From Sinotaia quadrata (taxonomy: Eukaryota > Mollusca > Gastropoda > Architaenioglossa > Viviparidae), in NCBI GenBank assembly GCA_028829895.1, contig CM054181.1, forward strand, positions 16,214,001 to 16,278,000: a DNA stretch of 64,000 nucleotides. The letters run 5' to 3'. This document shows positions 51,262-63,589 of this stretch, piece after piece (position 1 is the first letter of the stretch; each line of letters starts with the position of its first letter). The notes under the pieces are model-generated. The model worked only from the letters and a program-made list of their open reading frames with translations, ran no database searches and had not been told where the DNA came from. A program made the translations under genes and the position numbers.

Positions 51262-51309
51262 TTCAATAGCCACCTAGATTTTAGTGTCGGCAGATCAGCC
51301 CCACTAACG
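51262..51309 (+). other. Likely untranslated first exon of BIR-3
   Basis: The stretch runs from the expected start near 51262 to CCACTAACG|GTAAGC. It contains no ATG. The next exon opens at 53298 after TTTACAG, and the start codon lies there. The exact 5' end cannot be fixed from the sequence. Confidence 0.5.
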
Positions 51310-51384
51310 GTAAGCTTTCTTTACTGTCGTCTGGTCGTTTATATCTTTTTAGAGCATGCATAAGTTCGATGATTTGTTTTTGCT

Positions 51385-51560
51385 ATCAGTGTTTTGTCCC
51401 ATAAGTGTTTTGTCATGTAGGCAAAATGTATGATGCACAAGACGCTGTTGTACTATCAGTGTTTTGTCCTATAGGCAAAATGTATAAGTTCGATGATGCG
51501 TTTTTGCTATCAGTGTTTTGTCCTAAGGCAAAATGTATGATGCACAAGACGGTTTGTATA
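51385..51560. repeat. About 62 bp repeat, about 3 copies
   Basis: Units with CTATCAGTGTTTTGTCCTAT and GGCAAAATGTATGATGCAC, in the first BIR-3 intron. Confidence 0.8.
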
Positions 51561-53275
51561 TCAGATCAGATAAGTCCAGTAATGGCGTAAACATAAAACA
51601 CGAATTATAAATTATACAAAATCTGTGACTATCTTTCGTGTTATAAGTGACACATTGCAGCGTAATAAATAAACGAAATAAATGTGCATAGCAATGAAAA
51701 GCAATTACCAATAATATTTTCTTTCAGTTAAAAATCACACCCCAATCCACAACTCCCCCCTCCCAGGACACTAGATACAGAGATTGACAGAGGGTACACT
51801 ACTGTGACGGACAAGAGACAAAGTCGACGGACAGCAAAACAGATAAACAGATAGGCGCAATAACACACCCACACACATACATAAATAGAAGTAGTGGCTG
51901 AGAGAGTGAGAGAGAGAGAGAGAGAGGGAGGGAGGGATATGTGTCAGCAGCAAATACAGACAGGCCTATATTTTTACACAAAGAAAATTTCCCACTTATC
52001 AGCAAACTTCTATTTTTCCAAAAATATAAAAATAACGGGAATTCCAGCGGCCGTCTTCTATTTCTTTTCCTATTACAAATAACGGGAAATCACGCGCCGT
52101 CTTTGAAGACTATTTCTATGCAATTATTAGTCAATAGTTTGCCCTAACGCCATTGAGCAGTCCCTCTAAGGTCTAGGCCTCTAGGGTGTAAGTTTATAGC
52201 AAGTTGTTAATTGTAACACTTACATTTCATCTTGCCCAATTTGCGCGTGCATAATTGTAATTACCGTTAAACCGTATCTTTTGTGCGTGTGCACAATGAC
52301 TGGAACGTATATGTGTGAGTGTGTAAGTGAATGTGTCTGCGAATGAGTGTGAATTTGTGTGAATGAATAAGAGTTTGCACGTGTACTTATGTCAGTGATT
52401 TGATGTGTGTGGTGGTGGAGTGTATTTACAGCATTTGAAAGTTATGAATTAGATGGTTCAATACAATCCGCACAACCTCCCAGTAATCCTAAATGTATAA
52501 CAACTCAGTTCAATTAAATCAATGACGCCTACAAATAATACAGTTTACTGGTCTCTGAAGCCCTCCAATGCTGCTTTCATACAATTATGATAATATTTAA
52601 TATTTACTTTTAGAACTCAGAACTTGCTTGCTTGTAAGACTGCATGTTTCCCCAAAAGTGACAATTCTTAGAGAGTAAAAAATTGACGTTACCCGTGCGG
52701 GAATCTCTCAAGTCAGTAGTTAGTCTGACACAAATTGCGGCTTCGCTGATTCAATCATTTTTCTTGTGACGTATTTAACCCACGAAATTTACATGTATTT
52801 TGATTTCTCAATTAGTGAGTCGCGAGTCCGATATTTAAAAAAAAAAAATAATAAGTGCATACTGGTGAGCTACTTTGCAAAAGAGAAATACGTTCGTGAC
52901 CAATATCACAAGAGAGAAACTATTGCTTCAAGATCTTACTTTCTTAAAAAGTTCCTGTCGAATATTGTGACAGTCGTTTGAACAAGGCAAGCTGCTCGGT
53001 CTTTCATGTTACATTTTACCGCTCAGTACTAATGTTCCCTCAAAGGTGCGCGGCCGCGCAGCAGTTTCAAAATTCCGCACAAGTTTTGGTAGCAAGCTCC
53101 AACAACCGCCAGTTCTGCGCACACAGATAAAAGTTCCGCGCACATAAGAAAAATATTAGAGGGAACGTTGTTCAGTACATAAACAAAAACTAAGTGATCG
53201 ACGCTACTTTAGAGTAAAAGAAATTTCTAATATACATTTGATTCTGAGTGAGGAAAATAATTTTGTGAAATCTAA
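51561..53275. other. BIR-3 first intron, no further exon seen
   Basis: Contains a GA-rich tract near 51896-51935. A GC-richer patch at 53045-53130 (GCGCGGCCGCGC, TTCCGCGCAC) is unusual for this window. Confidence 0.45.
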
Positions 53276-53316
53276 TTTTGAGTAAAATAATTTACAGATA
53301 CGAAACATTCTGCATC

Positions 53317-56300
53317 ATGCCGCCACATCCTCCGCAAGAATTTCAGGAGCCGTCAGTCTGCAGGCTGATAGGTTCCAGTAAGCCTCATCTTGAGTTCAAA
53401 AGCCACTCAGCAGAAGATGCCGACACAGTTCCAGAAGAGTTTCAAAGCCACTCGCCGTTGGAGACATCGCTTCCCATCAAACTCGAAGACCAGCCATCAA
53501 TGCACCGGGTAAGTTGAAGTAAAAAATAAGACATTTCATGACTCCATTTTCAATGCTTTTTTGTTCTTCATTAAATATCCGTATTTATTGCCTAGGCTGA
53601 AAAAAATAAGACATTTCATGACTCCATTTTGAATGCTCTTTTGTTCTTTTTTAAAACATTCTTAGTGACTGTAATTATTTATTTATTGCATGCATCATAA
53701 CTAAACCACATTTGTAAAGCTGTGATAGAAATTGACGGTGACACGAAAGACTGCGCTGTGTGACTAAATTTTACGACGATAAACACAAACAACAACGCAC
53801 TAGTAGTTACAGAGTGTGTTAGAGTACTAATTTACTAAAACGCTAAATCGTATTTAGGAAACAAAGATTGCACTCTTAGAGTTTATGATAAAATTCAAAT
53901 GTAATAGTTGAAGACTGTGCTCTGTGGTTGTTTAACGAAACCAAATTTCCAACAACGCAATGTGTGAACAAAACTTGCGTTGACCGTAAATTGCACCAGT
54001 CTAAGGTGCACTGGGTGACTGACTGTACGTTCACTCTTAATCGCACAAGTCAAATACTGTGTTGTGTGACTGTACGTTCACTCTTAATCGCACAAGTCAA
54101 ATACTGTGTTGTGTGACTGTACGTTCACTCTTAATCGCACAAGTCAAATACTGTGTTGTGTGACTGTACGTTAACTCTTAATCGCACCAGTCAAATACTG
54201 TGTTGTGTGACTGTACGTTAACTCTTAATCGCACCAGTCAAATACTGTGTTGTGTGACTGTACGTTCACTCTTAATCGCACAAGTCAAATACTGTGTTGT
54301 GTGACTGTACGTTCACTCTTAATCGCACAAGTCAAATACTGTGTTGTGTGACTGTACGTTCACTCTTAATCGCACAAGTCAAATACTGTGTTGGTTGACT
54401 GTACGTTAACTCTTAATCGCACAAGTCAAATACTGTGCTGTGTGACTGATTGTACGTTAACGCTTAATCGCACAAGTCAAAGACTGCCTGGGTGACTGAT
54501 TGAACAATCAGTAGAGAAAGTTTATTTCTCTGAGCACGTACGCCTGAGGCCTGAGGCTGTTTTGTGTCGGTCTTAAACACAGCAATAGCAATGACTAAAA
54601 CACAATATCACAAAGCTGATCTGTCGGTCTTAAACACAGCGATAGCAATGACTAAAACACAATATCACAAAGCTGATCTGTCGGTCTTAAACACAGCGAT
54701 AGCAATGACTAAAACACAATATCACAAAGCTGATCTGTCGGTCTTAAACACAGCAATAGCAATGACTAAAACACAATATCACAAAGCTGATCTGTCGGTC
54801 TTAAACACAGCGATAGCAATGACTAAAACACAATATCACAAAGCTGATCTGTCTTGCTTAATTGCGTTTTCAATGAATCTTCATCTCTTAAATAATGAAC
54901 ATAATCGCCATGATTTGAGCTCTTTCCACCCCTACCCCACCCAAATCTTTTGCCTCAGCGCTAAATACTTCTGAATATTATCGGTTATATTTGCTACAGC
55001 GCTAAATACTTCCAGTTTTAGTAGGCCAAGCTATATTTCTGAATATTATCTATTATCTTTGCTACAGGATTGAATTAATCTGAGTGTGATATATTCTTTA
55101 TTTTAGTTCTTATTACAAGTGCGCATTGACTTAGGTTGGCTTAGAACTACATATATTTCTCTATGTTTGACTTATACGTTTCTTTCACGTTGAAATGTTT
55201 GCACTACCCGTGTTTCACTACATGTCTTTCACTTTTCAGTGTAGCAAATAAGAGTGTGTTTGACTTAAGTAGTTTTGACGAAATGTGTTTGTTGTATGTG
55301 AATTAAGTTTATGTATGTAAATGACTTCTGTGTGTTTATATCTTAAGTAAATGTAGTCTGTGTCTGTATCTTAAGTAAATGACTTCTGTGTGTCTGTATC
55401 TTAAGTAAATGACTTATGAGTGTCTGTATCTTAAGTAAATGACTTCTGTGTATCTGTATCTTAAGTAAATGACTTCTGTGTGTCTGTATCTTAAGTAAAT
55501 GACTTCCGTGTGTCTGTATCTTAAGTAAATGACTTATGTGTGTCTGTATCTTAAGTAAATGACTTATTTGTGTCTGTATCTTAAGTAAATGACTTCTGAT
55601 CGTATCTTAAGTAAATGACTTCTGTGTATCTGTTATCTTAAGTAAATGACTTCTGTGTGTCTGTATCTTAAGTAAATGACTTATGAGTGTCTGTATCTTA
55701 AGTAAATGACTTCTGTGTGTCTGTATCTTAAGTAAATGACGTCTGTTTAAATCGCATGCGTTTCAATCACGGAAATTACTGACGCGCTGGACTTATGTGT
55801 TTGACTTGTTTTGTGCAATTGAATTGCGTGGATCTGGTATTCGTGTGCATTTACTAGTTTTTTGTTAAGTGGTTTGGCTGACTTCTATGTTTCGCTCGCA
55901 CGTGTTGCATGCGTTTGACTTATCTGTGTTGAGATGAAATTAATTTTGTTGTTGTACTGCCCATCAGGCACTTCGAGACAGCAGAATACAAGGAAAGAGA
56001 CCGGTCAGGTTTGCTGACAAGCCAGCGCACGAATTCGGCATTTCAGATCGCGCAAACACCTTCACTGGACGCTGGACTGGACCTCCCAAAAAGGGGATGG
56101 CTGAAGCCGGCTTCTACTGTACCGGCACAGGTAAGGGTCACGTGAGTGCGACCGAACTCGCAACACAAGGACTTAAAAAACGGTGGCGTTAAATACCAAT
56201 ATATAGTATGCGTAGTTAGATATACGTCACCTTGCGTATGGAATATTTATTTAAATGCATGGATTTAAACTGATTGCAAATTGATTCATGGATTGCTTTA

Positions 56301-58092
56301 CATCATGTGAATAATTCGAATTCTTACTGGCTTAATTACAGGACGTCTTTACTATCGACTGTGTAAGACCACTTGCTGAAGTCACCAAATTCATACAATT
56401 GCATGTTTTGTTGTAATTGCGGTGGAAACCCGCCTCCCACCCCCGGGAAAGACTAAATTTCATTACGCTCGTATCAAGAGATGCTGAAAATACCCGCCTT
56501 TTTTTTTTGCGATCAAGACGCTTGTCATTGCTGTGACGCGTATCTGGCTTCTCGCCTAGTGAACGGTTTTTCGATTCCAGATCGAGATGGAAAAACTTCC
56601 TTCTCCCCTCACCCAAGGATAAACCAGCACCACTCCCAGTTCAAGGGTGTGGCCCAGTGCGAAATCCGTTGGACGGGACGATAAATTTGATCCAATGTTG
56701 TGGTGACTGGCTTATGCCTAGATTGCTTCTGAATGAAATAATTGTCTTAGCAATAACTTTCTTTTTTAACAAAAAAATAAAACTTAGACACTCTCATCTC
56801 ACGCAAAGTAGCTGGTAAATTATCTCCCCACCCCATGGGTCTCCTGGCATAAGTTGTGCCCTTGGAGCCTTCCTAGTGAAATTAACCACTGACAAATTGC
56901 GAATTACCAAAAGCTCATTACTGGACTACCATAACACAACAAAGTTAAGACAACTAAACAACGGGTAAAATGAATAGATTTAGTAGTACTACTTTACGAC
57001 AGCAGATTCCTGACAATATATATAAAGACTTGCTTACATCCGCAGTACGACAGCAATTAGCAATTGAAAATTTACAATTTAATGAAAAAATGGCAGTATA
57101 TTTTCCAATTCTACTACAATTCTCACAAACTCCGACCTCGTGCTGCTAAGGAATGTTCAATGTCTCTCTAATCTGCTACCTTTGCCTTCAGCCTTCAGCC
57201 TTATTACATAAGTAAGTTAAATGCAAGTTTGCAACGTCCGTCAACACACGGGACTTCCAGACTGCATCTTAATCAATTGCTAAGTGACTTTCCTGTTCTT
57301 TATGCTACACTTTCTGGTTTCTCAGATGGGGGTTTGTTAGAGCCCACTCGTTCTCACTTAGTTTCATCCTGCGTGGCTGAGTATGTACATATTACAGTAT
57401 TGGTAGAGTGATAGTTCTGTAAGAAAGCTGGTTCCCCCTGATACGTACAGCCAGGATAACAGGTAATACGGGTGACAGACTACAACATATAACATGTAAG
57501 TGAGTCACACTAACATGAGTGGTCTAAGTATCAATATTAAATGTATTCAACAAGAAATAACATAAGAGACAGTACGGTTACATATAGTGAATAACTCAAC
57601 AGTTAAAATTAGAGTTTATAAATGGTTATAGTTCATAATCACAACCATATGGTGTTATAAGAGAAAGTCTGTTTGAGTACTATTCGTTTGTTTAGGTCAT
57701 GATGCAATATATGTTTATATGTATGGTGCTCATATTTGTTTAAGTCACAAGGCATTACATATACCTGTGTATGGTGATATTTCTTTACATCACAGACAAA
57801 GCGAGATGTGTGTACTGTGAGGTTGGGATCAGATGCTGGAAAGTGAGTGACTGCCCTTGGAAAAAGCACCAAGCATTTTCGCCTTTCTGTCGCCACCTCA
57901 AACGCTGCGGACTGAATGCATCTGAAATAAGTGTAAGTTATCTCCCTTCAAACGTTTCTCAAATTAGACTGGCCACAACGAGTATTGGTGAAGATAAAAT
58001 CAATGTACTTACATAGTACAAATTCAAACCATAATAATATTTCTGTCGATTTGCAGGAATGGGATGATACTGACATTGTACTGGGAGATTAA
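53317..58092 (+). CDS. BIR-3: single-BIR inhibitor-of-apoptosis-like protein, no RING
   Basis: This is the most complete gene. The coding exons are 53317-53508 (in an exon from 53298; ATG CCG start), 55968-56130, 57796-57932 and 58057-58092 (TAA), giving 175 residues. Intron phases are 0, 1 and 0. The first 64 residues are polar and rich in Pro, Ser and Glu. The BIR spans about residues 92-153: R-A-N-T-F at 92-96, W100, M-A-E-A-G-F-Y at 108-114, D119 and zinc ligands C123, C126, H143 and C150, with W133 and C-P-W at 138-140. It is closer to a classical BIR than BIR-1 and BIR-2. The last exon encodes an acidic tail (E-W-D-D-T-D-I-V-L-G-D) unlike the basic tails of BIR-1 and BIR-2. Its promoter is at 51222-51238 and AATAAA lies at 58387. 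It probably binds partners in apoptosis or immune signalling, by family only. Confidence 0.85.
53532..53655. repeat. About 75 bp direct duplication
   Basis: Two copies of AATAAGACATTTCATGACTC with TTTTCAATGCT directly after the first BIR-3 coding exon. Confidence 0.85.
54000..54495. repeat. 47 bp minisatellite, about 9-10 copies
   Basis: The unit contains TGTACGTTCACTCTTAATCG and CACAAGTCAAATACTGTGTT. It lies in the second BIR-3 intron. Confidence 0.95.
54565..54858. repeat. 57 bp minisatellite, 5 copies
   Basis: CTGTCGGTCTTAAACACAGC and ACACAATATCACAAAGCTGA form a 57 bp (19-codon) unit. The copies differ by single bases, which explains the open plus-strand frame. Confidence 0.96.
55336..55748. 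repeat. 30 bp minisatellite, about 13 copies
   Basis: The unit contains TGTCTGTATCTTAAGTAAAT and GACTTCTGTG. It ends about 220 bp before the BIR-3 N-half exon. Confidence 0.95.
56380..56700. other. GC-richer block in BIR-3 intron, possible SINE-like insertion
   Basis: A roughly 300 bp block is distinctly less AT-rich than its flanks and lies in the intron that splits the BIR domain. Tail-like A runs follow near 56771. No tRNA-like promoter was resolved. Confidence 0.2.
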
Positions 58093-58194
58093 GTGTATTG
58101 GGAGCAATTGGACCGAGAGGGCATTTACAGGAAGTAGATTGGGTGTATGGCAATGAAGAAATAATGTATATATCCTAAAGAAAAAGGTTGGATT

Positions 58195-58300
58195 GTCTGC
58201 AATAAAACCCCGTCTTGCATACTTACATACACAAGCATACTTACATACATAAGCATACTTACATAAATACACAAGCACACTTACATACGCAAGCACGTGT
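58195..58300. repeat. CATACTTACATACACAAG units
   Basis: About five units of 16-20 bp lie after BIR-3. Confidence 0.8.
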
Positions 58301-58386
58301 ACACAAACACACGTACTTTATTAGTACTAGTAATAGCAGTAGACGTGAGTCATTATGTCAATGTTTAAAATGTAGTTTGCTTGGTA

Positions 58387-58392
58387 AATAAA
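58387..58392 (+). terminator. Poly-A signal downstream of BIR-3
   Basis: AATAAA lies 294 bases after the BIR-3 stop; a plausible 3' end. Confidence 0.45.
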
Positions 58393-58714
58393 AGAATACT
58401 TATATTCATAATAATAAATATATTTCTTCAAAATTCTGAACTTAACCCATTCTGCTTGCAAATCGGATTAAACGAAGAATTCCTATAAAATGAAATAAAA
58501 AATTTCAATAAAGTCTATCTGCTAACATTACTGATCTGCATGGTATCTGTTAATGAGAATACAAAGGAGCGTACCTATACATGTTATAGGTACCATCAAC
58601 TAATTTACACGTAGTCATCAACAATAAATATAGTAATGAAAATGACGTATCCCAGTTAATAACTTGTAAATAAAATCATTCGTTGATTTTTTTGTTTGTT
58701 TGATTGTTTTATTT

Positions 58715-58803
58715 TCTTTTCTTCTTTCATTATTTATTTTAACAGATGGTAGGAATTATTGTTTTATTTTGTTTTCTAATTTCATTATTTATTTTAACAG
58801 GTG
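58715..58803. repeat. About 56 bp direct duplication
   Basis: Two copies of TTCATTATTTATTTTAACAG, each followed by a GGTAGG/GGGAGGAATTATGG sequence, so the acceptor-like end is duplicated too. Confidence 0.75.
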
Positions 58804-59027
58804 GGAGGAATTATGGTTCGAAGTTTTTCCTATTCCTCTTTCTACGACTTATCACGTCAATATTAGGACGTTGTGCAGACTAGACAGCGATATCTCACAG
58901 CGGATGGTAGGGGAGGTGTGGGGAATAATATTAATGTACAGTCACTTTCATTATTATATTGCATTCCGACACTTCCATAATGAGTAATTTTGTTTTATTT
59001 TGTTTTTAGTTATGTGCTCTTACAAAT

Positions 59028-59545
59028 ATCATGATGTATTCATTTTATTATTGTTTCTGTTGTCTTATTAATGTCATAATGTGTTCATTTTATTATTGTT
59101 TCCGTTGTCCTACTAGTGTCATAATGTATTCATTTCATTATTGTTTCTGTTGTCTTACTAATGTCATAATGTATTCATTTCATTATTGTTTCTGTTGTCT
59201 TAATAATGTCATAATGTATTAATTTCATTACTGTTTCTGTTGTCCTACTAATGTCATAATGTATTCATTATTATTTCTGTTGTCTTATTAATGTCATAAT
59301 GTATTCACTATTGTTTCTGTTGTCTTATTAATGTCATAATGTATTCATTTTATTACTGTTTCTGTTGTCCTACTAATGTCATAATGTATTCATTATTGTT
59401 TCTGTTGTCTTATTAATGTCATAATGTATTCATTTTATTTTTGTTTATGTGGATTTACTAATGTCATAATGCATTATTTTATTATTGTTAATGTGGACTT
59501 ACTAGTGTCATAATGTGTTCGTTTTATTATTGTTTATGTTTTCGT
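59028..59545. repeat. About 47 bp minisatellite, about 11 copies
   Basis: The unit contains AATGTCATAATGTATTCATT and TTGTTTCTGTTGTCTTA. Confidence 0.93.
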
Positions 59546-59637
59546 ACCGTGCCCGTCAGTTACATTTTGCCGGAGTGCGAGAACTAAAACGTAATGATTT
59601 ATTTTCATCGTTGAAGGAGTGACATATTGCATTATGA

Positions 59638-59905
59638 TATTGTTGAAGTGTGATCTATTGTTGAAGTGTGATCTTTTGTTGAAGTGTGATCTTTTGTTGA
59701 AGTGTGATCTATTGTTGAAGTGTGATCTATTGTTGAAGTGTGCTCTATTGTTGAAGTGTGATCTTTTGTTGAAGAGTGATCTTTTAAGAGTGATCTATTG
59801 TTGAAGAGTGATCTATTGTTGAAGAGTGATCTTTTGTTGAAGAGTGATCTTTTGTTGAAGAGTGATCTTTTGTTGAAGAGTGATCTATTGTTGAAGAGTG
59901 ATAAA
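59638..59905. repeat. 18 bp minisatellite, about 14 copies
   Basis: Units TTGTTGAAGTGTGATCTT and TTGTTGAAGAGTGATCTA (6 codons). The GTG variant comes first, then the GAG variant. Confidence 0.95.
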
Positions 59906-60800
59906 TGATAAATGATAAATGCAATATGTCTATTTTTGAAGAATGGTCTTTTTAAGATAAATGCAATATGTCTTTTGTTGAAGAGTGGTCTTTTTATGAT
60001 AAATGCAATATGTCTATTTTTGAAGAGTGGTCTTTTTATGATAAATGCCATATGTCTATTTTTGAAGAGTGGTCTTTTATGATAAATGCACTATGTCTAT
60101 TGTTGAAGAGTGATCTTTCTATGCTACAATGCATAATGTCTATTGTTGAAGAGTGATCTTTCTGTGATACAATGCACTATGTCTATTGTTGAAGAGTGAT
60201 CTTTCTATGCTACAATGCATAATGTCTATTGTTGAAGAGTGATCTTTCTGTGATACAATGCACTATGTCTATTGTTGAAGGTTATCTCTATATGATACAA
60301 TGCATAATGTCTATTGTTGAAGAGTGATCTCTCTTTGGTACAATGCACTATGTCTACTGTTGAAGGTTATCCCTATATGATACAATGCACTATGTCTATT
60401 GTTGAAGGTTATCTCTATATGATACAATGCACTATGTCTATTGTTGAAGGTTATCTCTATATGATGCGATGCACTATGTCTATTGTTGAAAAGTGATTTC
60501 TCTATGACACAATAAATTATGTTCATTGCTGCGAAAGAGGTCTCTCCGTGCTACAGTGAATTATATTTACTGTTGAAGGAGTCTTTCTTCAAGACACATT
60601 GCATTACGTCCATTACTGAGGGCCAGGTCTTTCCAAGACATGGTGCATATTGAAAGAGATGTTTTCCATGACACAGCTCATTATGTCCATTGTTAAAATG
60701 TGTTTTTTCATGACACAACGCATTATGTCCATTGTTGAAATGTGGTTTTCCATGACATAGTGCATTATATTTATTGAGGGAGTTGTCTTTCTTATAATGC
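59906..60800. repeat. 43 bp and related minisatellite
   Basis: AATGCACTATGTCTATTGTT and GAAGAGTGATCTTTCTATGA recur every 43 bp (for example 60129 and 60172) and grow more diverged towards 60800. The unit contains the 18 bp repeat core of the preceding array, so the two arrays are related. Confidence 0.92.
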
Positions 60801-61103
60801 ATTCATTATTGTTATTGTTGAAGGAGTGATTTCTCGGTGACGTTATGATTATTTTCATTGCGTCATTCATCAGTATATGACGGTGTATGATCTGTAATAT
60901 AATCTGAAGGAGTGCTCTCTTACTGATACAATTGCTAAGACATGAAGTTGTCTGATATTAAGAAATTTATATTAAAATTTACCCAAACGAAAACCTAATT
61001 TGTACTAAACTTTACAATTGGCACAAAAATGAAACGAATTAGTTCACAAAAGTTTTAGCCAGTGATATACATATATAGTTAGATAGAGAGATAGACAGAC
61101 AGA

Positions 61104-61247
<144 letters not shown>

Positions 61248-61720
61248 TAGGTTCACAAATTTTAATTTAAAGTTATTGCACGTACGTTACAGGCTCTTTA
61301 CGTATAATTGGAAGGTAATTTTCGTGACATCCACAGATAAAATTATTTACATATAACTCTTGTCTCATCACATATATGCATTCGTGTATAATTATTAACG
61401 TTACTGACAGAAAATGTTTTTGGATGTGACTTTTGTAAAATAAATACTTTGCTAAGTTTTTTTTTATACAAATATTCAAAGTCAAGATTTTACAAGTGAA
61501 ATTTATGACCACTCCCTTTCTATAAATAATGAATTTATGATATTTCTTAGTATAAATCTCAATCTAATTTCTACATTTATCTAAATATTCATAATGTTAT
61601 TCTTTTACTTCTTCATCAATACCATTTCGGTTAAAGATGAAAGAAATCTTTTCGTGTTTATATGTTGAAAATCAAACCACAATCAAATTGATATGTTATA
61701 GCTCTCCAGTCCTAGCAATG
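61248..61720. other. No gene seen
   Basis: AT-rich sequence. The minus-strand frame at 61273-61512 has no recognisable domain. Confidence 0.45.
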
Positions 61721-61734
61721 TGCAAATACTCACA

Positions 61735-62155
61735 CAAAATGGCTATTAATTAGGTGTCACAAGTTAGAAGTCAAATACTCATACCAAAATGGCTGTTAGG
61801 TGTCACAAGTTAGAAGTCAATTACTCACACAAAATGGCTGTTAATTAGGTGTCACAAGTTAGAAGTCAAATACTCATACAAAATGGCTGTTAATTAGGTG
61901 TCACAAGTTAGAAGTCAATTACTCACACAAAATGGCTGTTAATTAGGTGTCACAAGTTAGAAGTCAAATACTCATACAAAATGGCTGTTAATTAGGTGTC
62001 ACAAGTTAGAAGTCAAATACTCATACAAAATGGCTGTTAATTAGGTGTCACAAGTTAGAAGTCAAATACTCATACAAAATGGTTGTTAGGTGTCACAAGT
62101 TAGAAGTCAATTACTCACACAAAATGGCTGTTAATTAAGTGTCACAAGTAAGGAA
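61735..62155. repeat. 49 bp minisatellite, about 8-9 copies
   Basis: The unit contains AAAATGGCTGTTAATTAGGT and GTCACAAGTTAGAAGTCAAA. Some copies lack the 7 bp TTAATTA. Confidence 0.95.
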
Positions 62156-62745
62156 TCAAATTAAAAGGAATGAACCAATCACAATTTGCTCTAAGCATTG
62201 CGACGTAGAGAAAACATGTGGCATTGATCAAAAAACGACACAGAATGGCTAAATCCACTGGGTCAATCTACGGTCAAGGTTGTATTTGCCGCGCTAGGTG
62301 CAGTTACGAACTGTAATACTACAATTACTGCTGAAACACTTTAGTTTTGATAAGCTCTCATTCTTTTAATATTGTACGAGTGTCTGTTATAATGTGGTCT
62401 TTTTATGACGTCACCATATTCCACTCTTTCAATGGTTTCGTATTTCGAAACATTTTTGAAATTTTGATGCATAAGGACACCTTAGACTATTCAATTCCGT
62501 TAGATTGACAAATTCCTATTTAGTTGTTTACCTAATAATCTTTGTGTTGCTATTTATTTCACATGTTGTATCTTTATATTTTTAATATTTTTTGGTTAAC
62601 CACAAGATTTTGTGGTTTTCCTTTGCTTCTTCTGTTTGCATTTCTATTTCATTAACTGTTAACTCTACGATGTTATGTTGTTCTTTAAAACAAACATTTT
62701 GTGTTGAAATTCAGCCGGCGTATTGTTTTATTATATTAAACATAT
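62156..62745. other. No gene seen
   Basis: AT-rich sequence with no exon or RNA gene recognised. Confidence 0.45.
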
Positions 62746-62746
62746 T

Positions 62747-62912
62747 AGTTACGAGATAATTGTATCTAGTGCTTTACACCATTACTTGTTTTCTTAAAGC
62801 ATGGTATGCTTTCCTTTCAGAATAGATATATACAGAGATAATTGTACCTAGTGCTTTACACCATTACTTGTTTTCTTAAAGCATGGTATGCTTTCCTTTC
62901 AGAATAGATATT
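62747..62912. repeat. About 82 bp direct duplication
   Basis: Two copies of TAGTGCTTTACACCATTACT with TTCCTTTCAGAATAGATA. Both carry the same CTTTCAG acceptor-like site. Confidence 0.9.
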
Positions 62913-63349
62913 GATTTAATATTTTAAACATGGGGATATCATTAATTACCAGTTCTCTAGTTTCGAATCAGTAACATGTTTACAAATCATCACTGAACTG
63001 CTTTTTTGTAAATGTAATTAAATTGGTGGCATTGAAAGCATGATGTAAAATATGTCTTTTTTAATTTCGACTTGGTCTGTCGATATGTTCCTCCAAGTAA
63101 CGTGACGAAGATGATTACTGGAACCAAACCTCAGCTGGAAAATTTCATTTTGTTGTAACACCGTACCTCAAAAATCGCCTCTGATGCGTGAATTTTGGAT
63201 GTGCACATTCTTTTGATATTTGGATTCTTAATAACTGATAGTAGAGCTTACATAGTTTGTTTCTTGACTACCGCAATGAATGGTAGAAACACAACAGCAT
63301 GCTGATTAGAATTTTACTTTATAAATTCAAATATTACTTGGATAAGTAA

Positions 63350-63520
63350 GAACTTTAAGACTATTTCTGACATATAGTTATTAGTGGTACACTATAAAAA
63401 TGTACACTTGTCAAGAATCCTTTGTTTGAATTAGAACTTTAGGACTATTACTGTGACATACAGTTGTTAGTGGTACACTGTACAAATGTACACTTGTCAA
63501 GAATCCTTTGTTTGAATTGG
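63350..63520. repeat. About 90 bp direct duplication
   Basis: Two copies of TTGTTAGTGGTACACTGTAC and TACACTTGTCAAGAATCCTT type sequence, a few bases diverged. Confidence 0.88.
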
Positions 63521-63589
63521 AATTACATTACTTTACAACATATGGTAAATCAAAAAGTATGTTTATAATGTTGTCAATCGTCGACTTGT

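Noticed and set aside
54564..54974. 136-residue repeat protein
   Set aside because: Translation of the 57 bp array inside the BIR-3 intron.
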